A stretch of DNA of 22,608 nt from Rikenellaceae bacterium (GCA_021203585.1 JAJQAW010000066.1:1-22608); one strand, 5' to 3'; counted from the stretch's first letter, positions 7,754 through 16,945 are shown. Translations and numbers: made by a program. Notes: generated by a model not told the origin, from the letters alone.

Positions 7754-7825
7754 TGGTCTTACCAGGACTCGAACCTGGATTTAAAGTTTAGGAAACTTCC
7801 GTTCTATCCCTTGAACTATAAGACC
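7754..7825 (-). tRNA. tRNA-Arg (anticodon CCT)
   Basis: Folds as a full cloverleaf on the minus strand. The acceptor arms GGTCTTA and TAAGACC pair over 7 bp. The D arm is GTTC...GAAC. The anticodon arm GAAGT/ACTTT (one G-U) closes the loop TTCCTAA, giving anticodon CCT, which reads AGG. The T arm is CCAGG/CCTGG around TTCGAGT. The discriminator base is A and the 3' CCA is not encoded. It lies 32 bases after the fabH stop in the same direction, so it may be processed from the yceD-fabH transcript or have its own promoter. Confidence 0.95.
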
Positions 7826-7857
7826 GCCTGCTCTTTGTTTGTCGAAATAACTTACCG

Positions 7858-8922
7858 TTAGAGCTTTACGTTATTGACGTTGTTGCTTAACGGGATATCT
7901 TCGGGTTCCCCGCATTTGTCGGGAATGTTGCCGTCATAGGCCCATTTCAGGTACATGGCTCCCCAGGTAAAACCACCGCCGAACGCGGCAAATACCAGGT
8001 TGTCCCCTTTTTTCAATCGCGACTCATAATCCCACAGACAAAGCGGAAGCGTCGCTGCCGTGGTGTTGGCGTACCGCTCGATATTGACCATGCATTTGTC
8101 CGCGGGAAGCCCCATTCGTTTGGCCGTAGCATCGATAATCCGCTTGTTGGCCTGATGCGGCACCAAGTAACGGATATCGTCTGCCGTGAGGTGGTTGCGC
8201 CGCATAATCTCGGTAGAGACATCCGCCATCCGGGAAACAGCCGCTTTGAAAACGGGTTGCCCCTCCTGATAAATCGTGTGCCATCCTCGGCGAAGCGTTT
8301 CTTTCGAGGGCGGGTAAGCCGACCCTCCGGCTTTCATGTGCAAGTGTATGAAACCACCTCCGTCGGAATGAAGGTCTGCATCCAGAACACCCAGTCCCTC
8401 GGTGTTGGGCTCCAATAAAACGGCTCCCGCTCCATCGCCGAAAATGGGCGCCGTCGCCCGGTCGTCGTAATTGACGATCGAGGACATTTTATCCGCACCG
8501 ACCACCACGACCTTCTTCAGACCGCCTTCGATGTATTTGGCTCCGGTTTGCAGGGCAAACAAGAATCCGCTGCACGCGGCGGACAGATCAAAGGTAAAGG
8601 CGTTCATAATGCCGCATTTGTAGGAGATCAGATTGGCGGTCGACGGGAAAAACATATCGGGAGTAACCGTGGCGCAAATCACCAAATCGACTTCCATCGG
8701 GTCGGTATCGGTTTTTTCCAACAACTCGCGAACCGCCCGGATTCCCATGTAAGAAGTCCCGATGCCATCGCCTTTGAGGATGTGACGTGTCTTGATCCCG
8801 ATCCGGGACATGATCCACTCGTCGCTGGTATCGACCATGCGGCTCAGTTCGTCATTATCGAGGATATAATCGGGCACGTAGCCTCCCACCCCCGTAATAG
8901 CAGCGGTTATCTTTTTTTCCAT
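7858..8922 (-). CDS. fabH: Beta-ketoacyl-[ACP] synthase III
   Basis: Condenses an acyl-CoA primer (usually acetyl-CoA or a branched primer) with malonyl-ACP to start fatty acid synthesis. The Cys-His-Asn triad is visible: Cys117 in DLSAACSGF, His256 in VPHQANKR, and Asn286 in ERYANTTAA. The glycine-rich end [15 protein letters not shown] is also typical. At 354 residues it is slightly long because of a C-terminal tail of about 25 residues after the usual end, rich in Asp, Glu and Asn. There is no signal peptide. Its ATG overlaps the plsX stop by one base (TAATG), a sign of translational coupling within the yceD-rpmF-plsX-fabH operon. Primer preference cannot be read from sequence alone. Confidence 0.96.
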   Translation of the reverse strand: MEKKITAAITGVGGYVPDYILDNDELSRMVDTSDEWIMSRIGIKTRHILKGDGIGTSYMGIRAVRELLEKTDTDPMEVDLVICATVTPDMFFPSTANLISYKCGIMNAFTFDLSAACSGFLFALQTGAKYIEGGLKKVVVVGADKMSSIVNYDDRATAPIFGDGAGAVLLEPNTEGLGVLDADLHSDGGGFIHLHMKAGGSAYPPSKETLRRGWHTIYQEGQPVFKAAVSRMADVSTEIMRRNHLTADDIRYLVPHQANKRIIDATAKRMGLPADKCMVNIERYANTTAATLPLCLWDYESRLKKGDNLVFAAFGGGFTWGAMYLKWAYDGNIPDKCGEPEDIPLSNNVNNVKL

Positions 8923-9863
8923 TATTTAAAAGCCTCCTTAAATTTTTCGACTATGCCGGCCTTTACGGCAGTTTCGGTGTGCAGGATCATGTTCCGGATC
9001 GCTTTCGGCGAGGAATGCCCATGACCGATGATGACGGTGGAATTGATCCCCAATACCGGGGTTCCTCCGATTTCCTCATAATTGAGCGCTTCGATAAAGG
9101 GGGAGGTGACTCCCTGCTGCTTCATCAGGCTGTAAAATCCTTCCGCTTGCTTGATCATCACATTCCCCACAAAACCGTCGCAAACGATGACGTCTGCAAT
9201 TTTTTTGTCGAACAGGTGATGCGCCTCCACGTTGCCTACGAAACGAAAGCTTTCGGTGCCGTCCATGGTTTCATAGGCCGCCTTCGCCGCCAGATTGCCT
9301 TTTTCGGCCTCCTGCCCGATGTTCATCAGAGCTACCCGCGGATTTTCTAGCCCCAATATGGATTGGGCGTAAATACTGCCGATCAGACCATACTGAAACA
9401 GGACGTCGGGCTTGCAATCCACATTCAGCCCCACGTCCAACAATACCGAACAACCGCCGTCTTCGGTCGGAATCTGCGTGCAAATGGCGGGACGAATAAT
9501 CCCCTCGATCTGTTTAATCACCATGCTACTTCCCACCATCATCGCTCCGGTACTTCCGGCGCTGGCAAATCCGTCGATCTTGCCCGCCTTGAGGTATTGG
9601 AAGCCCACGACGATGCTGGAATCCGGTTTCCAGGTAAAGGCATGGGCCGGATGTTCGCCCATTTCGATAACCTGCGAGGTATGGACAATATCAAACGAAT
9701 CAGCGGAAGATCCTTCCTGCCGAAGAATTTCCGTGATCTTTTCCCGATCGCCGAACAGGGTAATCCGGGTATCGTTCCCGATATATCCCAAGGCTTCGAT
9801 CGCTCCCAGAACTGCCGCCTGCGGAGCGTAATCGCCACCCATTGCGTCTACACCTATATTCAT
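8922..9863 (-). CDS. plsX: Phosphate acyltransferase PlsX
   Basis: Converts acyl-ACP and phosphate to acyl-phosphate, the acyl donor for PlsY in phosphatidic acid synthesis; a peripheral membrane enzyme. I choose the ATG at 9863 because relatives begin with [11 protein letters not shown], which is exactly what follows; a longer open frame begins at 9935 but would overlap the end of rpmF and add unrelated residues. The chosen protein is 313 residues, normal for PlsX. Other family blocks include SAGSTGAMM and [13 protein letters not shown] in the middle, and [16 protein letters not shown], followed by [21 protein letters not shown] near the end (read as two blocks). The 14-base gap to rpmF and 1-base overlap with fabH place it in the conserved operon. 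Confidence 0.96.
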   Translation of the reverse strand: MNIGVDAMGGDYAPQAAVLGAIEALGYIGNDTRITLFGDREKITEILRQEGSSADSFDIVHTSQVIEMGEHPAHAFTWKPDSSIVVGFQYLKAGKIDGFASAGSTGAMMVGSSMVIKQIEGIIRPAICTQIPTEDGGCSVLLDVGLNVDCKPDVLFQYGLIGSIYAQSILGLENPRVALMNIGQEAEKGNLAAKAAYETMDGTESFRFVGNVEAHHLFDKKIADVIVCDGFVGNVMIKQAEGFYSLMKQQGVTSPFIEALNYEEIGGTPVLGINSTVIIGHGHSSPKAIRNMILHTETAVKAGIVEKFKEAFK

Positions 9864-9877
9864 AGGGCAACGCTGTT

Positions 9878-10060
9878 CTATTGGCTTTTCTGCTCGGTGG
9901 TTTGTTTTCCACGGTAAAATCCGCAATCCGGGCAAACCCGGTGATAGAGGATCATCGAACCGCAGTTATTGCAAGTGGCCAGCGTCGGCAGGGCTGCTTT
10001 GTAATGAGTTCTTCTCTTATCCCGGCGCGTGCTCGAGATTCGGTGTTTAGGATGTGCCAT
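9878..10060 (-). CDS. rpmF: 50S ribosomal protein L32
   Basis: Small zinc-ribbon protein of the large ribosomal subunit. It starts MAHPKHRISSTRRDKRRTHY, the conserved basic N-terminus, and has two Cys pairs (Cys30/Cys33 and Cys43/Cys46), which mark the zinc-binding (C+) form. Its 60 residues are normal. It lies between yceD and plsX as in many bacteria. The gap to yceD is unusually long (170 bases) and structured; see the separate entry. Confidence 0.97.
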   Translation of the reverse strand: MAHPKHRISSTRRDKRRTHYKAALPTLATCNNCGSMILYHRVCPDCGFYRGKQTTEQKSQ

Positions 10061-10230
10061 TGTTCTGAATGAATTAAATCGTTATTATTCTTGTTTGTTT
10101 TTCGTTTTTCGGTCCGCAACCTGGCTCGGCCGACGGTTCGCCTTCCCGCCCTCGTTTCCCGGCGGTGTCACGCCTTTTCGCGTGACATTCCTGACCCAAC
10201 CCAGCGAAAAGCCTTTCACTGACAGGCAGT
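10061..10230 (-). promoter_or_regulatory. Structured 170-nt leader between yceD and rpmF
   Basis: In the transcript direction this spacer contains a 7-bp stem (10203-10220, one G-U), then an 8-bp perfect stem TGTCACGC/GCGTGACA with a 6-base loop (10166-10187), a GC-rich part, and finally an A/T-rich part just before the rpmF start. No open frame of note and no TAnnTTTG element were found. It may attenuate, process or regulate L32 production, but nothing here resembles a known L32 or riboswitch fold that I can name. Confidence 0.45.
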
Positions 10231-10824
10231 TTATGGCTCCTGCTCCTCGTTTTCCATCCGCTCCCGCAGGGCGGCCAGCTGATTTTCCCAGGCGGCTTGG
10301 CTTTCGCTTTTGGAATCCGCATCGACTTCCTCTTGCGGGAACATCACATCGAATTCATCGGAGGAAACAATCCGGAAACGCTTCAGCATTTCCGGGTCGC
10401 AGGTCGAATTTCCCTGTTCGTCCAACGGATGTATGCGTTGGTAAGGCAAACTGAGTAAAATACTTTCGTAGATGTATTGGGCCAGATCGATCTCGCTTTC
10501 CACCGGATGCAGCCACATGATATCGCCATCGCTTTCGGGCGGCTCATCGGTAAATTTAACCAGCAGCGTTCCCTGGTAATGAACCGGAATCCGGAACTGT
10601 TCCACGCAACGGTCGCAGGGAACATCCACCCCGCCGTCCATGACAAAATCCAGGGTAAGCAACGAGGCCTGTTTTTTTACCTCCACTGCCACCTGAATAT
10701 CGCCCTGCCGGACTTCCGACTCTTCGAAAGCCGAAAAGAAGTCATCGTCCACGGTATACTCAAAATGATGAGTCCCGACCGATAACCCCTTGAATCTCAG
10801 GATGTATCTATCTAAAGCGGCCAT
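10231..10824 (-). CDS. yceD: YceD/DUF177 family protein
   Basis: Conserved protein of unclear function, encoded upstream of rpmF in many bacteria and linked in studied relatives to 23S rRNA or ribosome assembly. It is 197 residues. The N-terminal half is beta-rich (FKGLSVGTHHFEYTVDDDFF). The conserved Cys pair is seen as VPCDRC (Cys70 and Cys73), followed by the family block around EIDLAQYIYESILLSLP (about 130-146) and a second Cys in GNSTCDPEM. The C-terminus is Glu-rich. There is no signal peptide. It is the first gene of the operon with rpmF, plsX and fabH and has a strong promoter just upstream. Role is inferred from genome context. Confidence 0.92.
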   Translation of the reverse strand: MAALDRYILRFKGLSVGTHHFEYTVDDDFFSAFEESEVRQGDIQVAVEVKKQASLLTLDFVMDGGVDVPCDRCVEQFRIPVHYQGTLLVKFTDEPPESDGDIMWLHPVESEIDLAQYIYESILLSLPYQRIHPLDEQGNSTCDPEMLKRFRIVSSDEFDVMFPQEEVDADSKSESQAAWENQLAALRERMENEEQEP

Positions 10825-10846
10825 TTTACCAACAAAAAATGCCTGA

Positions 10847-10876
10847 CAAAGGTAACCAAATTTCGCTTATATTCAA
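10847..10876 (-). promoter_or_regulatory. Bacteroidota-type promoter of the yceD-rpmF-plsX-fabH operon
   Basis: On the minus strand TTG (10874-10876) is followed after exactly 19 bases by TACCTTTG (10847-10854), matching TTG-N19-TAnnTTTG. The -7 element ends 22 bases before the yceD ATG. Both elements and the spacing agree, so this is one of the two best promoter calls in the window. Confidence 0.8.
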
Positions 10877-10894
10877 TAGTTTCCGCTTTTTAGG

Positions 10895-11887
10895 CTACGA
10901 CATCCTCGCCCGGTGAACCAGGTAGAGATCGGCTAGAGCGACGGCTGTAACCGCTTCAACCACAACAGGAACCCGCAAAGCCACGCAGGCGTCGTGCCGT
11001 CCCTGGATTACGAGCTCCTCGACTTCTCCCTTTTCCAGGTGCAGGGTGTACTGCGGGACCGATATACTGGGAGTCGGTTTGACGGCGACGCGGAAAACGA
11101 TCGGATTCCCGTTGGAGATCCCTCCGTTGATTCCCCCGGCATGGTTGGTCGCCGTTTTACCGGAAGGATCGATAATCGGATCGTTATTCTCACTGCCCCG
11201 AAGGGTCGCGGCGGCAAATCCGGCTCCGAATTCGACAGCCTTGATGGCCGGAATCGAAAAAACGGCATGGCTGATCACCGATTCCACGGAATCGAAAAAA
11301 GGTTCACCGCATCCGACCGGCAGGTTTTCCACCACGCATTCGACCAATCCACCGACCGAGTCACGGTCGGCCATTACCTGCTCGATGACGGCTTCGAAGC
11401 CTTCCGGATCACTGCATCCGCCGATCTGACGGAGCTTAGCTTGGATGGTAGTTCCGGCCAGCACTTTTTTGGCAATCACTCCGGCGGCAACCAATCCCAG
11501 GGTGATGCGTCCGGAAAAATGACCTCCTCCCCGGTAGTCCTGGTAGCCGTTGAATTTTTGCGCTGCCACCCAGTCGGCGTGGCCCGGACGGGGTTGAAGC
11601 GCCAATCGGCTGTAGTCGCCCGAACGTGTATTTTCATTTTCGAATAAAACGGTCAACGGGGCCCCCGTAGTATACCCTTGGAATACTCCGGAAACGATTT
11701 TCGGACGGTCCGCCTCTTTGCGCGGGGTCGTTCCCCGGGCTCCGCTTTTTCGCCGGGCTAAATCGGCTTCCAATTCCTGTTCACTGAGAGCGATTCCCGC
11801 CGGACAGCCGTCGATAACGACCCCGACCTGAAGACCGTGCGACTCCCCGAAAATGGATAGTTTAAATATGCGTCCGAATGTATTCAT
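10895..11887 (-). CDS. aroC: Chorismate synthase
   Basis: Forms chorismate from EPSP, the last step of the shikimate pathway, using reduced FMN. Conserved blocks include FGESHG (13-18, with catalytic His17), GARGTTPRKEAD (about 49-60), RPGHAD (100-105, His103) and RGGGHFSGR (119-127); later blocks include the NHAGGINGGISNGNP segment. At 330 residues it is on the short side but close to the usual Bacteroidota form. It is cytosolic. It is flanked by its own promoter upstream and the promoter of the yceD operon downstream, so it appears to be a single-gene unit. No other aro gene is in the window. Confidence 0.97.
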   Translation of the reverse strand: MNTFGRIFKLSIFGESHGLQVGVVIDGCPAGIALSEQELEADLARRKSGARGTTPRKEADRPKIVSGVFQGYTTGAPLTVLFENENTRSGDYSRLALQPRPGHADWVAAQKFNGYQDYRGGGHFSGRITLGLVAAGVIAKKVLAGTTIQAKLRQIGGCSDPEGFEAVIEQVMADRDSVGGLVECVVENLPVGCGEPFFDSVESVISHAVFSIPAIKAVEFGAGFAAATLRGSENNDPIIDPSGKTATNHAGGINGGISNGNPIVFRVAVKPTPSISVPQYTLHLEKGEVEELVIQGRHDACVALRVPVVVEAVTAVALADLYLVHRARMS

Positions 11888-11904
11888 GACAGGCTTTTAA
11901 ATGG

Positions 11905-11934
11905 GTACCGGGATTTCCAACGAAAACCCGGTAC
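11905..11934 (-). promoter_or_regulatory. Stem-loop at the 5' end of the aroC transcript
   Basis: GTACCGGG and CCCGGTAC form a perfect 8-bp stem with a further A/T helix inside (one mismatch, 3 bp) and a loop around CCAACG. With the -7 element at 11945-11952, transcription should start near 11938, so the hairpin would stand almost at the very 5' end of the mRNA. It could stabilise the message or bind a regulator; function is not known. Confidence 0.5.
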
Positions 11935-11944
11935 GATGAGTGCT

Positions 11945-11976
11945 CAAAAGTAAGCGATTCCTGCTTTTTTTACAAA
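11945..11976 (-). promoter_or_regulatory. Bacteroidota-type promoter of aroC
   Basis: On the minus strand TTTG (11973-11976) and TACTTTTG (11945-11952) are spaced by 20 bases, matching TTTG-N19-21-TAnnTTTG. The -33 element begins right after the stop codon of the C11 protease gene. Confidence 0.8.
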
Positions 11977-11978
11977 TC

Positions 11979-13157
11979 CTATGGATGAGTGGCCTTATAC
12001 CAAGCGGTTTCGGTTTTGGCCGACGTTACGGAATGGGTGCTCGGATCGGAGACCGTTACCCCGGAAAAGGCCCGGATCGGTATGGAACTTTTTAAGTTAT
12101 CGGTATAATATTCCTCCGTATGCCTTTTATAGGAGGAGGGTACCGTCCGCTCCAATTGGGCTTCGAAACGGCTCAACAAGGCTTCGTCGGCACACAAATG
12201 CGACACGTAGTCCCCGTAGTCGAAAAAGATGACCGGAGTATATCCGTCCATCCGTTGGACCTGACCGAGCAACGAAGCATCGAATGTAAACCGCTCGTTG
12301 ATCTCGTACATGACGGCGGCCAGATTATCCAGCTCCGAACAAACGGTAACGGCAATCGTCCCGTAAGGGTAGGTATAATGATCATAAAACTGAAAAAAAC
12401 CTTCGGCAATTCCTTCGTAGTCGACTTTTCCGGTGAGGTGTTCTCCGATTACATGATAGGGGAAACCATAGAACATCACCTCGGTCGGGCAGGCGATCAA
12501 ATGGTCGGTCACCTCCTTCAGCTCGTAGGCCACTTCGATCGAGGACATGTAGCAATCGTCGAACAGGATATATTCCATTTTTACTCCGGCTTGGCCAATC
12601 GCCTGGGCAAGCGTAGCCACATCGGTTTGACATTCGGGATAACTACCTCCGAAATAACGGGTCAAACTGCCTTCGTGATCCCAATGCAATGGGGTGCGCG
12701 CGGCACTGGTATTCCACCACGAATCCACAGTAATCCACCCCATCCCATGGCATCCGATAATCATCGAGTAGGCCGGCGCGGGAGCGTATGAAACGACATC
12801 ATCGATAAATCCGGCAATTCCTTCGGCTGTCGTAAAAGCCGGGTTTTGATAACTTTTAATGGGTAGGGTGTCGATCTGTCCTTGATTGTACTTCACTTCG
12901 AACAATTCGGCCTGCGTTTGGGACTGAGCCAGGTAAACGATGAACCGATCGGTGCGGATCCGGTTTTCGAGTATCGAAGTTTTCAGATCTTCCAGATTTT
13001 GCCGGAAAGCGCCGAGTAAATTGGTCGACCAGGGCATATACACGAAAATCGTGCGTTCCGTTTCGACACTCGAAGGCCCGGGCACATCGTCTTCCACCGA
13101 ACAGGAGAACAAGGCCACGCCCAGCAATACAAGTAGGATACGAACTTTACCTTTCAT
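11979..13157 (-). CDS. Clostripain-like (family C11) cysteine protease, lipoprotein
   Basis: Predicted surface or periplasmic cysteine peptidase; characterised relatives cut after Arg or Lys. The N-terminus has a hydrophobic stretch and a lipobox LFSC (Cys19), so it is likely lipid-anchored. The C11 dyad appears as His137 in MIIGCHGMGW and Cys202 in ILFDDCYMSS. The start of the fold is TIFVYMPWSTNL, the usual VYM(A)xD-type strand. At 392 residues there is one catalytic domain and no added repeats. It lies 58 bases after dsbD with a strong hairpin between them and just before the aroC promoter. I see no -7 element of its own. Substrate unknown. Autoprocessing sites cannot be set from the sequence. 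Confidence 0.88.
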   Translation of the reverse strand: MKGKVRILLVLLGVALFSCSVEDDVPGPSSVETERTIFVYMPWSTNLLGAFRQNLEDLKTSILENRIRTDRFIVYLAQSQTQAELFEVKYNQGQIDTLPIKSYQNPAFTTAEGIAGFIDDVVSYAPAPAYSMIIGCHGMGWITVDSWWNTSAARTPLHWDHEGSLTRYFGGSYPECQTDVATLAQAIGQAGVKMEYILFDDCYMSSIEVAYELKEVTDHLIACPTEVMFYGFPYHVIGEHLTGKVDYEGIAEGFFQFYDHYTYPYGTIAVTVCSELDNLAAVMYEINERFTFDASLLGQVQRMDGYTPVIFFDYGDYVSHLCADEALLSRFEAQLERTVPSSYKRHTEEYYTDNLKSSIPIRAFSGVTVSDPSTHSVTSAKTETAWYKATHP

Positions 13158-13177
13158 ACGCGGTTCTTACTTTTATA

Positions 13178-13206
13178 CGAACAGTTCCCGATGGGGGAAC
13201 TGTTCG
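13178..13206. terminator. Perfect 12-bp hairpin between dsbD and the C11 protease gene
   Basis: CGAACAGTTCCC and GGGAACTGTTCG pair fully around a 5-base loop. It lies 10 bases beyond the dsbD stop and 20 bases before the protease start. The T-rich tail is on the plus-strand side only (seven T after the stem), so termination of the minus-strand dsbD transcript is inferred from stem strength. Confidence 0.65.
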
Positions 13207-13215
13207 CGGATTTTT

Positions 13216-15324
13216 TTATTGTTTATAGTTGTCGATCCCTCGTTGAAGAAAGTCGACGAACGCCTGAATATCGAGATCGTAGGCTCGCGAGGCGGTCAAT
13301 TCCCGACCTTCGTTGTCCAACAGCGCGTAGTAGGGCTGTGCGCTGGTGCCGAACCGCCTCATGGCAAAATCGGCATTGATCTGGCCAAGACCTTTCATCA
13401 CTTTCCCCCGGCTGTTGGTAACCCATTGGCTTTCCGGCAACCGGGTTTTATCGTCCACATAGAGAGCGATAATCACATATTCGTTGCGCAGCAGGCTGAG
13501 CACCTGCGGATCGGACCATACCCGGGCCTCCATTTCGCGGCAATTCACACAACCGTGTCCGGTGACATCCACGAATACCGGTTTTCCCACCCGTTTAGCA
13601 AAGGCCATGCCCTCTTCGTAATCGAAAAATCCGTTCAATCCGTGCGGTAAGGGTAAAAAGTCCCCGTACTTCACCTGGGCCGGTTGTTCTCCCGTTCCGG
13701 GGGAAGCGGTATATCCTCCGGAAGAGTGCCCTCCGCCCAGAATGAAATCCTGAGTATGCATCGGCGGCAGGTATCCGGAGAGAGCTTTCAACGGAGCGCC
13801 CCACATACCCGGAATCAGGTAAATCACAAAACTGAAAATCGCGATCACCAGCGAAAGACGGAAAATACCTACGTATTTCACTTCGCTGTCGTGTTTGAAT
13901 TTGATTTTTCCCAACAGATAAAGTCCCAGCAGCGTGAATACCACGATCCAGATGGCCAGGTAAACTTCTCGGTCGAGCAATCCCCAATGGTAAGTCTGGT
14001 CGGCGATGCTGAGGAATTTCAAACCGAGGACGATTTCCACAAAACCCAGGACGACCTTGACCGAATTGAGCCAACCTCCCGATTTGGGCAGATTCTTCAA
14101 TACGGAAGGGAAAAAGGCCAGCAGGGTGAAGGGCAGCGCAAAGGCGATCGAGAAGGTCAGCATGGTCACAATAGGTTCCCAGATTTCCCCCTGTATCGAT
14201 TTGAGCAATACCGAGCTGACAATGGGTCCGGTACAGGAAAAAGAGACGAGCACCAGGGTCAGCGCCATGAAAAAGACACCGAAGATCCCGCCTTTATCGG
14301 CATTGGAATCCGCTTTATTGACCAGTTTGGTCGGCATGCGAATCTCAAAAGCTCCGAAGAAGGAGGCTGCAAAGAGCATAAAGACGATAAAGAAGAGGAT
14401 ATTGGGCAACCAATGGGTGGCAATCCAATTGAAAATACTGGTCGTCACGTTCTCTCCGCCGATGAAGTAGGTGGCCATGATGATTACGGCTATCGGCAGG
14501 GTATAGAGCAGGATGATAAAAAATCCGTAGAGCGATGTGTTGAATCGGGCTTTGACTTTATTTTCACTGCCCTTCATAAAGAAGGAAACGGTCATCGGGG
14601 CCATCGGAAATACACACGGGGTCAGGAAGGCGGCCAGCCCCCAGGCGATGGCTTCGAGAATGATCGCCCATAACGAAACACCGGAAGCTGATTCAGTTTC
14701 CGGTTCTTCGATTGCAGGTATTTCGATTTCCGGCTCTGCCGCGACCGGAGCGGGAGGAGATGGAGTTTCCGCCACTTCCGGTTCTTCCGCTTCGGTGTCC
14801 GCCTCGGGAGCCGAAGGCGGCGGTGCCGTTTCCGAAGCCGGCGCGGCGGCCGGCGCTGTCTTGGCCGCCGGAAGTTCGATTACAAAATCCCAATCGGTCG
14901 GGGCCAGGCAACTCTGATCGTCGCACAATTGATAGCTCACCGTAGCTTCCCATTTAACCGGAGCGGGAGCAGTCACTTTTACCTGCTGGATGAATTCGGC
15001 TTGATCGGAATAATATCCGATCTCCATGCCGAATATTTCATCCATGATCCGTTTTGCCTTCACTTTTTCCCGGACACTTCCGATCAATTCGACCCCAGGG
15101 GCGGCATGGAATTCGAATTCCGTCGGGTTGGGTCCTCCCTCGTAAGGGCCCAGATCGTACATGTGCCACGGAGCTGTAATGGTTGCGGTAAATACAACTT
15201 CATACACGTTTTCCGTGGAAGTAGCTTTTACCTCGTGCTTCCAGGAAGCGGGGTCCGCCTGCGCAAAGAGCGCCGCGGAGACCAGCAGCAATAATCCTAT
15301 GAGTAAATATTTTTTCAGTGCCAT
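13216..15324 (-). CDS. dsbD: DsbD/ScsB-like transmembrane thiol reductant transporter
   Basis: Carries electrons from cytosolic thioredoxin across the inner membrane to periplasmic partners. Domains in order: signal peptide (1-22); N-terminal beta-sandwich (about 25-150) with Cys134 and Cys139 in YQLCDDQSCL; a Pro/Ala/Glu-rich linker (about 152-212); a membrane core with several helices (about 216-510), with Cys237 in TPCVFPMAP and Cys364 in SFSCTGPIV as the paired membrane cysteines; and a C-terminal thioredoxin domain (about 560-702) with the redox pair in GCVNC (Cys592, Cys595). At 702 residues it has the complete three-part DsbD layout. The linker is longer and more acidic than usual. A -7 element lies upstream. 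Likely partners include the exported thioredoxin at 2993-3400, by inference. Confidence 0.93.
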   Translation of the reverse strand: MALKKYLLIGLLLLVSAALFAQADPASWKHEVKATSTENVYEVVFTATITAPWHMYDLGPYEGGPNPTEFEFHAAPGVELIGSVREKVKAKRIMDEIFGMEIGYYSDQAEFIQQVKVTAPAPVKWEATVSYQLCDDQSCLAPTDWDFVIELPAAKTAPAAAPASETAPPPSAPEADTEAEEPEVAETPSPPAPVAAEPEIEIPAIEEPETESASGVSLWAIILEAIAWGLAAFLTPCVFPMAPMTVSFFMKGSENKVKARFNTSLYGFFIILLYTLPIAVIIMATYFIGGENVTTSIFNWIATHWLPNILFFIVFMLFAASFFGAFEIRMPTKLVNKADSNADKGGIFGVFFMALTLVLVSFSCTGPIVSSVLLKSIQGEIWEPIVTMLTFSIAFALPFTLLAFFPSVLKNLPKSGGWLNSVKVVLGFVEIVLGLKFLSIADQTYHWGLLDREVYLAIWIVVFTLLGLYLLGKIKFKHDSEVKYVGIFRLSLVIAIFSFVIYLIPGMWGAPLKALSGYLPPMHTQDFILGGGHSSGGYTASPGTGEQPAQVKYGDFLPLPHGLNGFFDYEEGMAFAKRVGKPVFVDVTGHGCVNCREMEARVWSDPQVLSLLRNEYVIIALYVDDKTRLPESQWVTNSRGKVMKGLGQINADFAMRRFGTSAQPYYALLDNEGRELTASRAYDLDIQAFVDFLQRGIDNYKQ

Positions 15325-15354
15325 CGTAAAAGGACTATTAATTTGTTATGAAGA

Positions 15355-15362
15355 CAAATATA
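15355..15362 (-). promoter_or_regulatory. -7 promoter element upstream of dsbD
   Basis: TATATTTG on the minus strand matches TAnnTTTG, 30 bases before the dsbD ATG, within a very A/T-rich stretch. The -33 position holds only a T-run, not a clear TTG. Moderate call. Confidence 0.55.
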
Positions 15363-15475
15363 ATGGTTAAATATTTAATATAAAAATCATTTTTTACTGA
15401 AAACCTGAAAGCATTTCGCTTTTTTCTCCCGGCTGCTGGCGGCGCTTGCTTAGGGAACCATAACGGAGACCGCAG

Positions 15476-16945
15476 CTACTCTTCCAGCTCCCAGTCGCAA
15501 CCTTCTTTTCGATCTTTTACCACCACCCCCAGCCGGGCCAGTTCGTCCCGGATTTTATCCGATGTAGCCCAATCCTTATTGGCTTTAGCCTGCATCCGAA
15601 CCTGCAGAATCATATTGATCAGTCCGGCCAAACGGTCGGGATTACCGTCGGATTGTTCGTCCTGCAGCCCCAATACGTCGAACACCAGTTCGTGAACGCT
15701 TGTTTTCAATCGATTCAAATCCTCTTCGGTCAAGGATTGCGAACCGTCGTAGAGTTGGTTGATCAGGCGCACCCCATCGAAAAGCACCGAAATGGCGATC
15801 GGACTGTTCAAATCATCCAGCATGGCTTCCCGCCATTTTCGATCGAAATCGCCGACCGAAACCGACGATTGAGCACTCGGGCTGATTTTTTCGAGCACCC
15901 GCACGGCTTTCATCAGCCGCTCCAACCCCTTCTCTGCGGCCTGCAAGGCTTCGTTCGAGAAATCGAGCGTACTGCGGTAGTGAGCCTGTAAAATAAAAAA
16001 CCGGACGGTCATCGGCGAATAGGCCTGGTTCAGCATCGGATGATCTCCGGTGAAAAGCTGCTCGAGCGTAATAAAATTCCCGAGGGATTTGGCCATTTTC
16101 TGTCCCCCGATGGTAATCATATTGTTGTGTACCCAGTAATTGGCCGACTGTGAGCCGCAGCAAGCGGTATTTTGAGCGATCTCCGCTTCGTGGTGCGGAA
16201 AAATCAGGTCCATCCCTCCTCCGTGGATGTCGAATTTTTCTCCGAGGTATTTCATACTCATCGCCGAGCATTCGACATGCCACCCCGGAAAACCGACACT
16301 CCAGGGCGACGGCCAACGCATGATGTGTTCTGGGGAAGCTTTTTTCCACAGGGCAAAATCACAGAAGTTTCCTTTGTCGCATTGCCCTTCCAGTTGACGG
16401 CTGCCGGCCTGCATCTCTTTCAGCACTCGTCCGGAAAGAATGCCGTAGCGGTATTTTTCATTGTACGCCTGCACGTCGAAATATACGGAACCGTTTCTTT
16501 CGTAAGCGTATCCGTGATCGAGAATTCTCTGCACCACTTCGATCTGTTCGATGATATGGCCGGAAGCCTGAGGTTCGATGCTGGGCGGCAGGACATTCAG
16601 CTTCCGCATGGCATCGTGGTAACGATTGGTGTAGTATTGAGCAACCTCCATGGGCTCGAGTTGTTCCAGCCGTGCTTTTTTAGCCACCTTATCTTCTCCC
16701 TCGTCCGCGTCGTTCTCCAGGTGTCCCACATCGGTGATATTGCGTACATAACGGACCTTGTATCCCCTATGGAGAAGAGTACGAAACAGCAAATCGAATG
16801 TGATGGCCGAACGGGCATGGCCCAAATGACCGTCTCCGTAGACAGTCGGCCCGCAGACATACATGCCGACAAAAGGCGGAGCGATCGGCTCGAATACTTC
16901 CTTGCAACGGTGAAGCGTATTGTAGAGGGTCAATTTCGACTCCAT
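15476..16945 (-). CDS. cysS: Cysteinyl-tRNA synthetase
   Basis: Charges tRNA-Cys with cysteine. Class I signatures: the HIGH motif as HLGH (40-43) after GPTVYGDG, and KMSKS as KMAKS (283-287) followed by LGN. Zinc ligands typical of CysRS are present: Cys31, Cys226 in GWHVECSAM, His251 and Glu255 in FPHHEAE. A DALR-type anticodon-binding region follows (about 340-440). At 489 residues the protein is complete. It is transcribed divergently from the DUF2723 gene with a 167-base spacer. Downstream, about 150 bases separate it from dsbD; that A/T-rich gap contains the dsbD -7 site. Confidence 0.97.
   Translation of the reverse strand: MESKLTLYNTLHRCKEVFEPIAPPFVGMYVCGPTVYGDGHLGHARSAITFDLLFRTLLHRGYKVRYVRNITDVGHLENDADEGEDKVAKKARLEQLEPMEVAQYYTNRYHDAMRKLNVLPPSIEPQASGHIIEQIEVVQRILDHGYAYERNGSVYFDVQAYNEKYRYGILSGRVLKEMQAGSRQLEGQCDKGNFCDFALWKKASPEHIMRWPSPWSVGFPGWHVECSAMSMKYLGEKFDIHGGGMDLIFPHHEAEIAQNTACCGSQSANYWVHNNMITIGGQKMAKSLGNFITLEQLFTGDHPMLNQAYSPMTVRFFILQAHYRSTLDFSNEALQAAEKGLERLMKAVRVLEKISPSAQSSVSVGDFDRKWREAMLDDLNSPIAISVLFDGVRLINQLYDGSQSLTEEDLNRLKTSVHELVFDVLGLQDEQSDGNPDRLAGLINMILQVRMQAKANKDWATSDKIRDELARLGVVVKDRKEGCDWELEE

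Noticed and set aside
9864..9935. Longer plsX start at 9935
   Set aside because: The extension overlaps the rpmF 3' end and adds residues absent from the family; [11 protein letters not shown] at 9863 is the normal start.
13684..14673. 329-codon plus-strand frame opposite dsbD
   Set aside because: Very rich in Gly, Asp, Glu and Gln, no hydrophobic core; it mirrors the membrane helices of DsbD.
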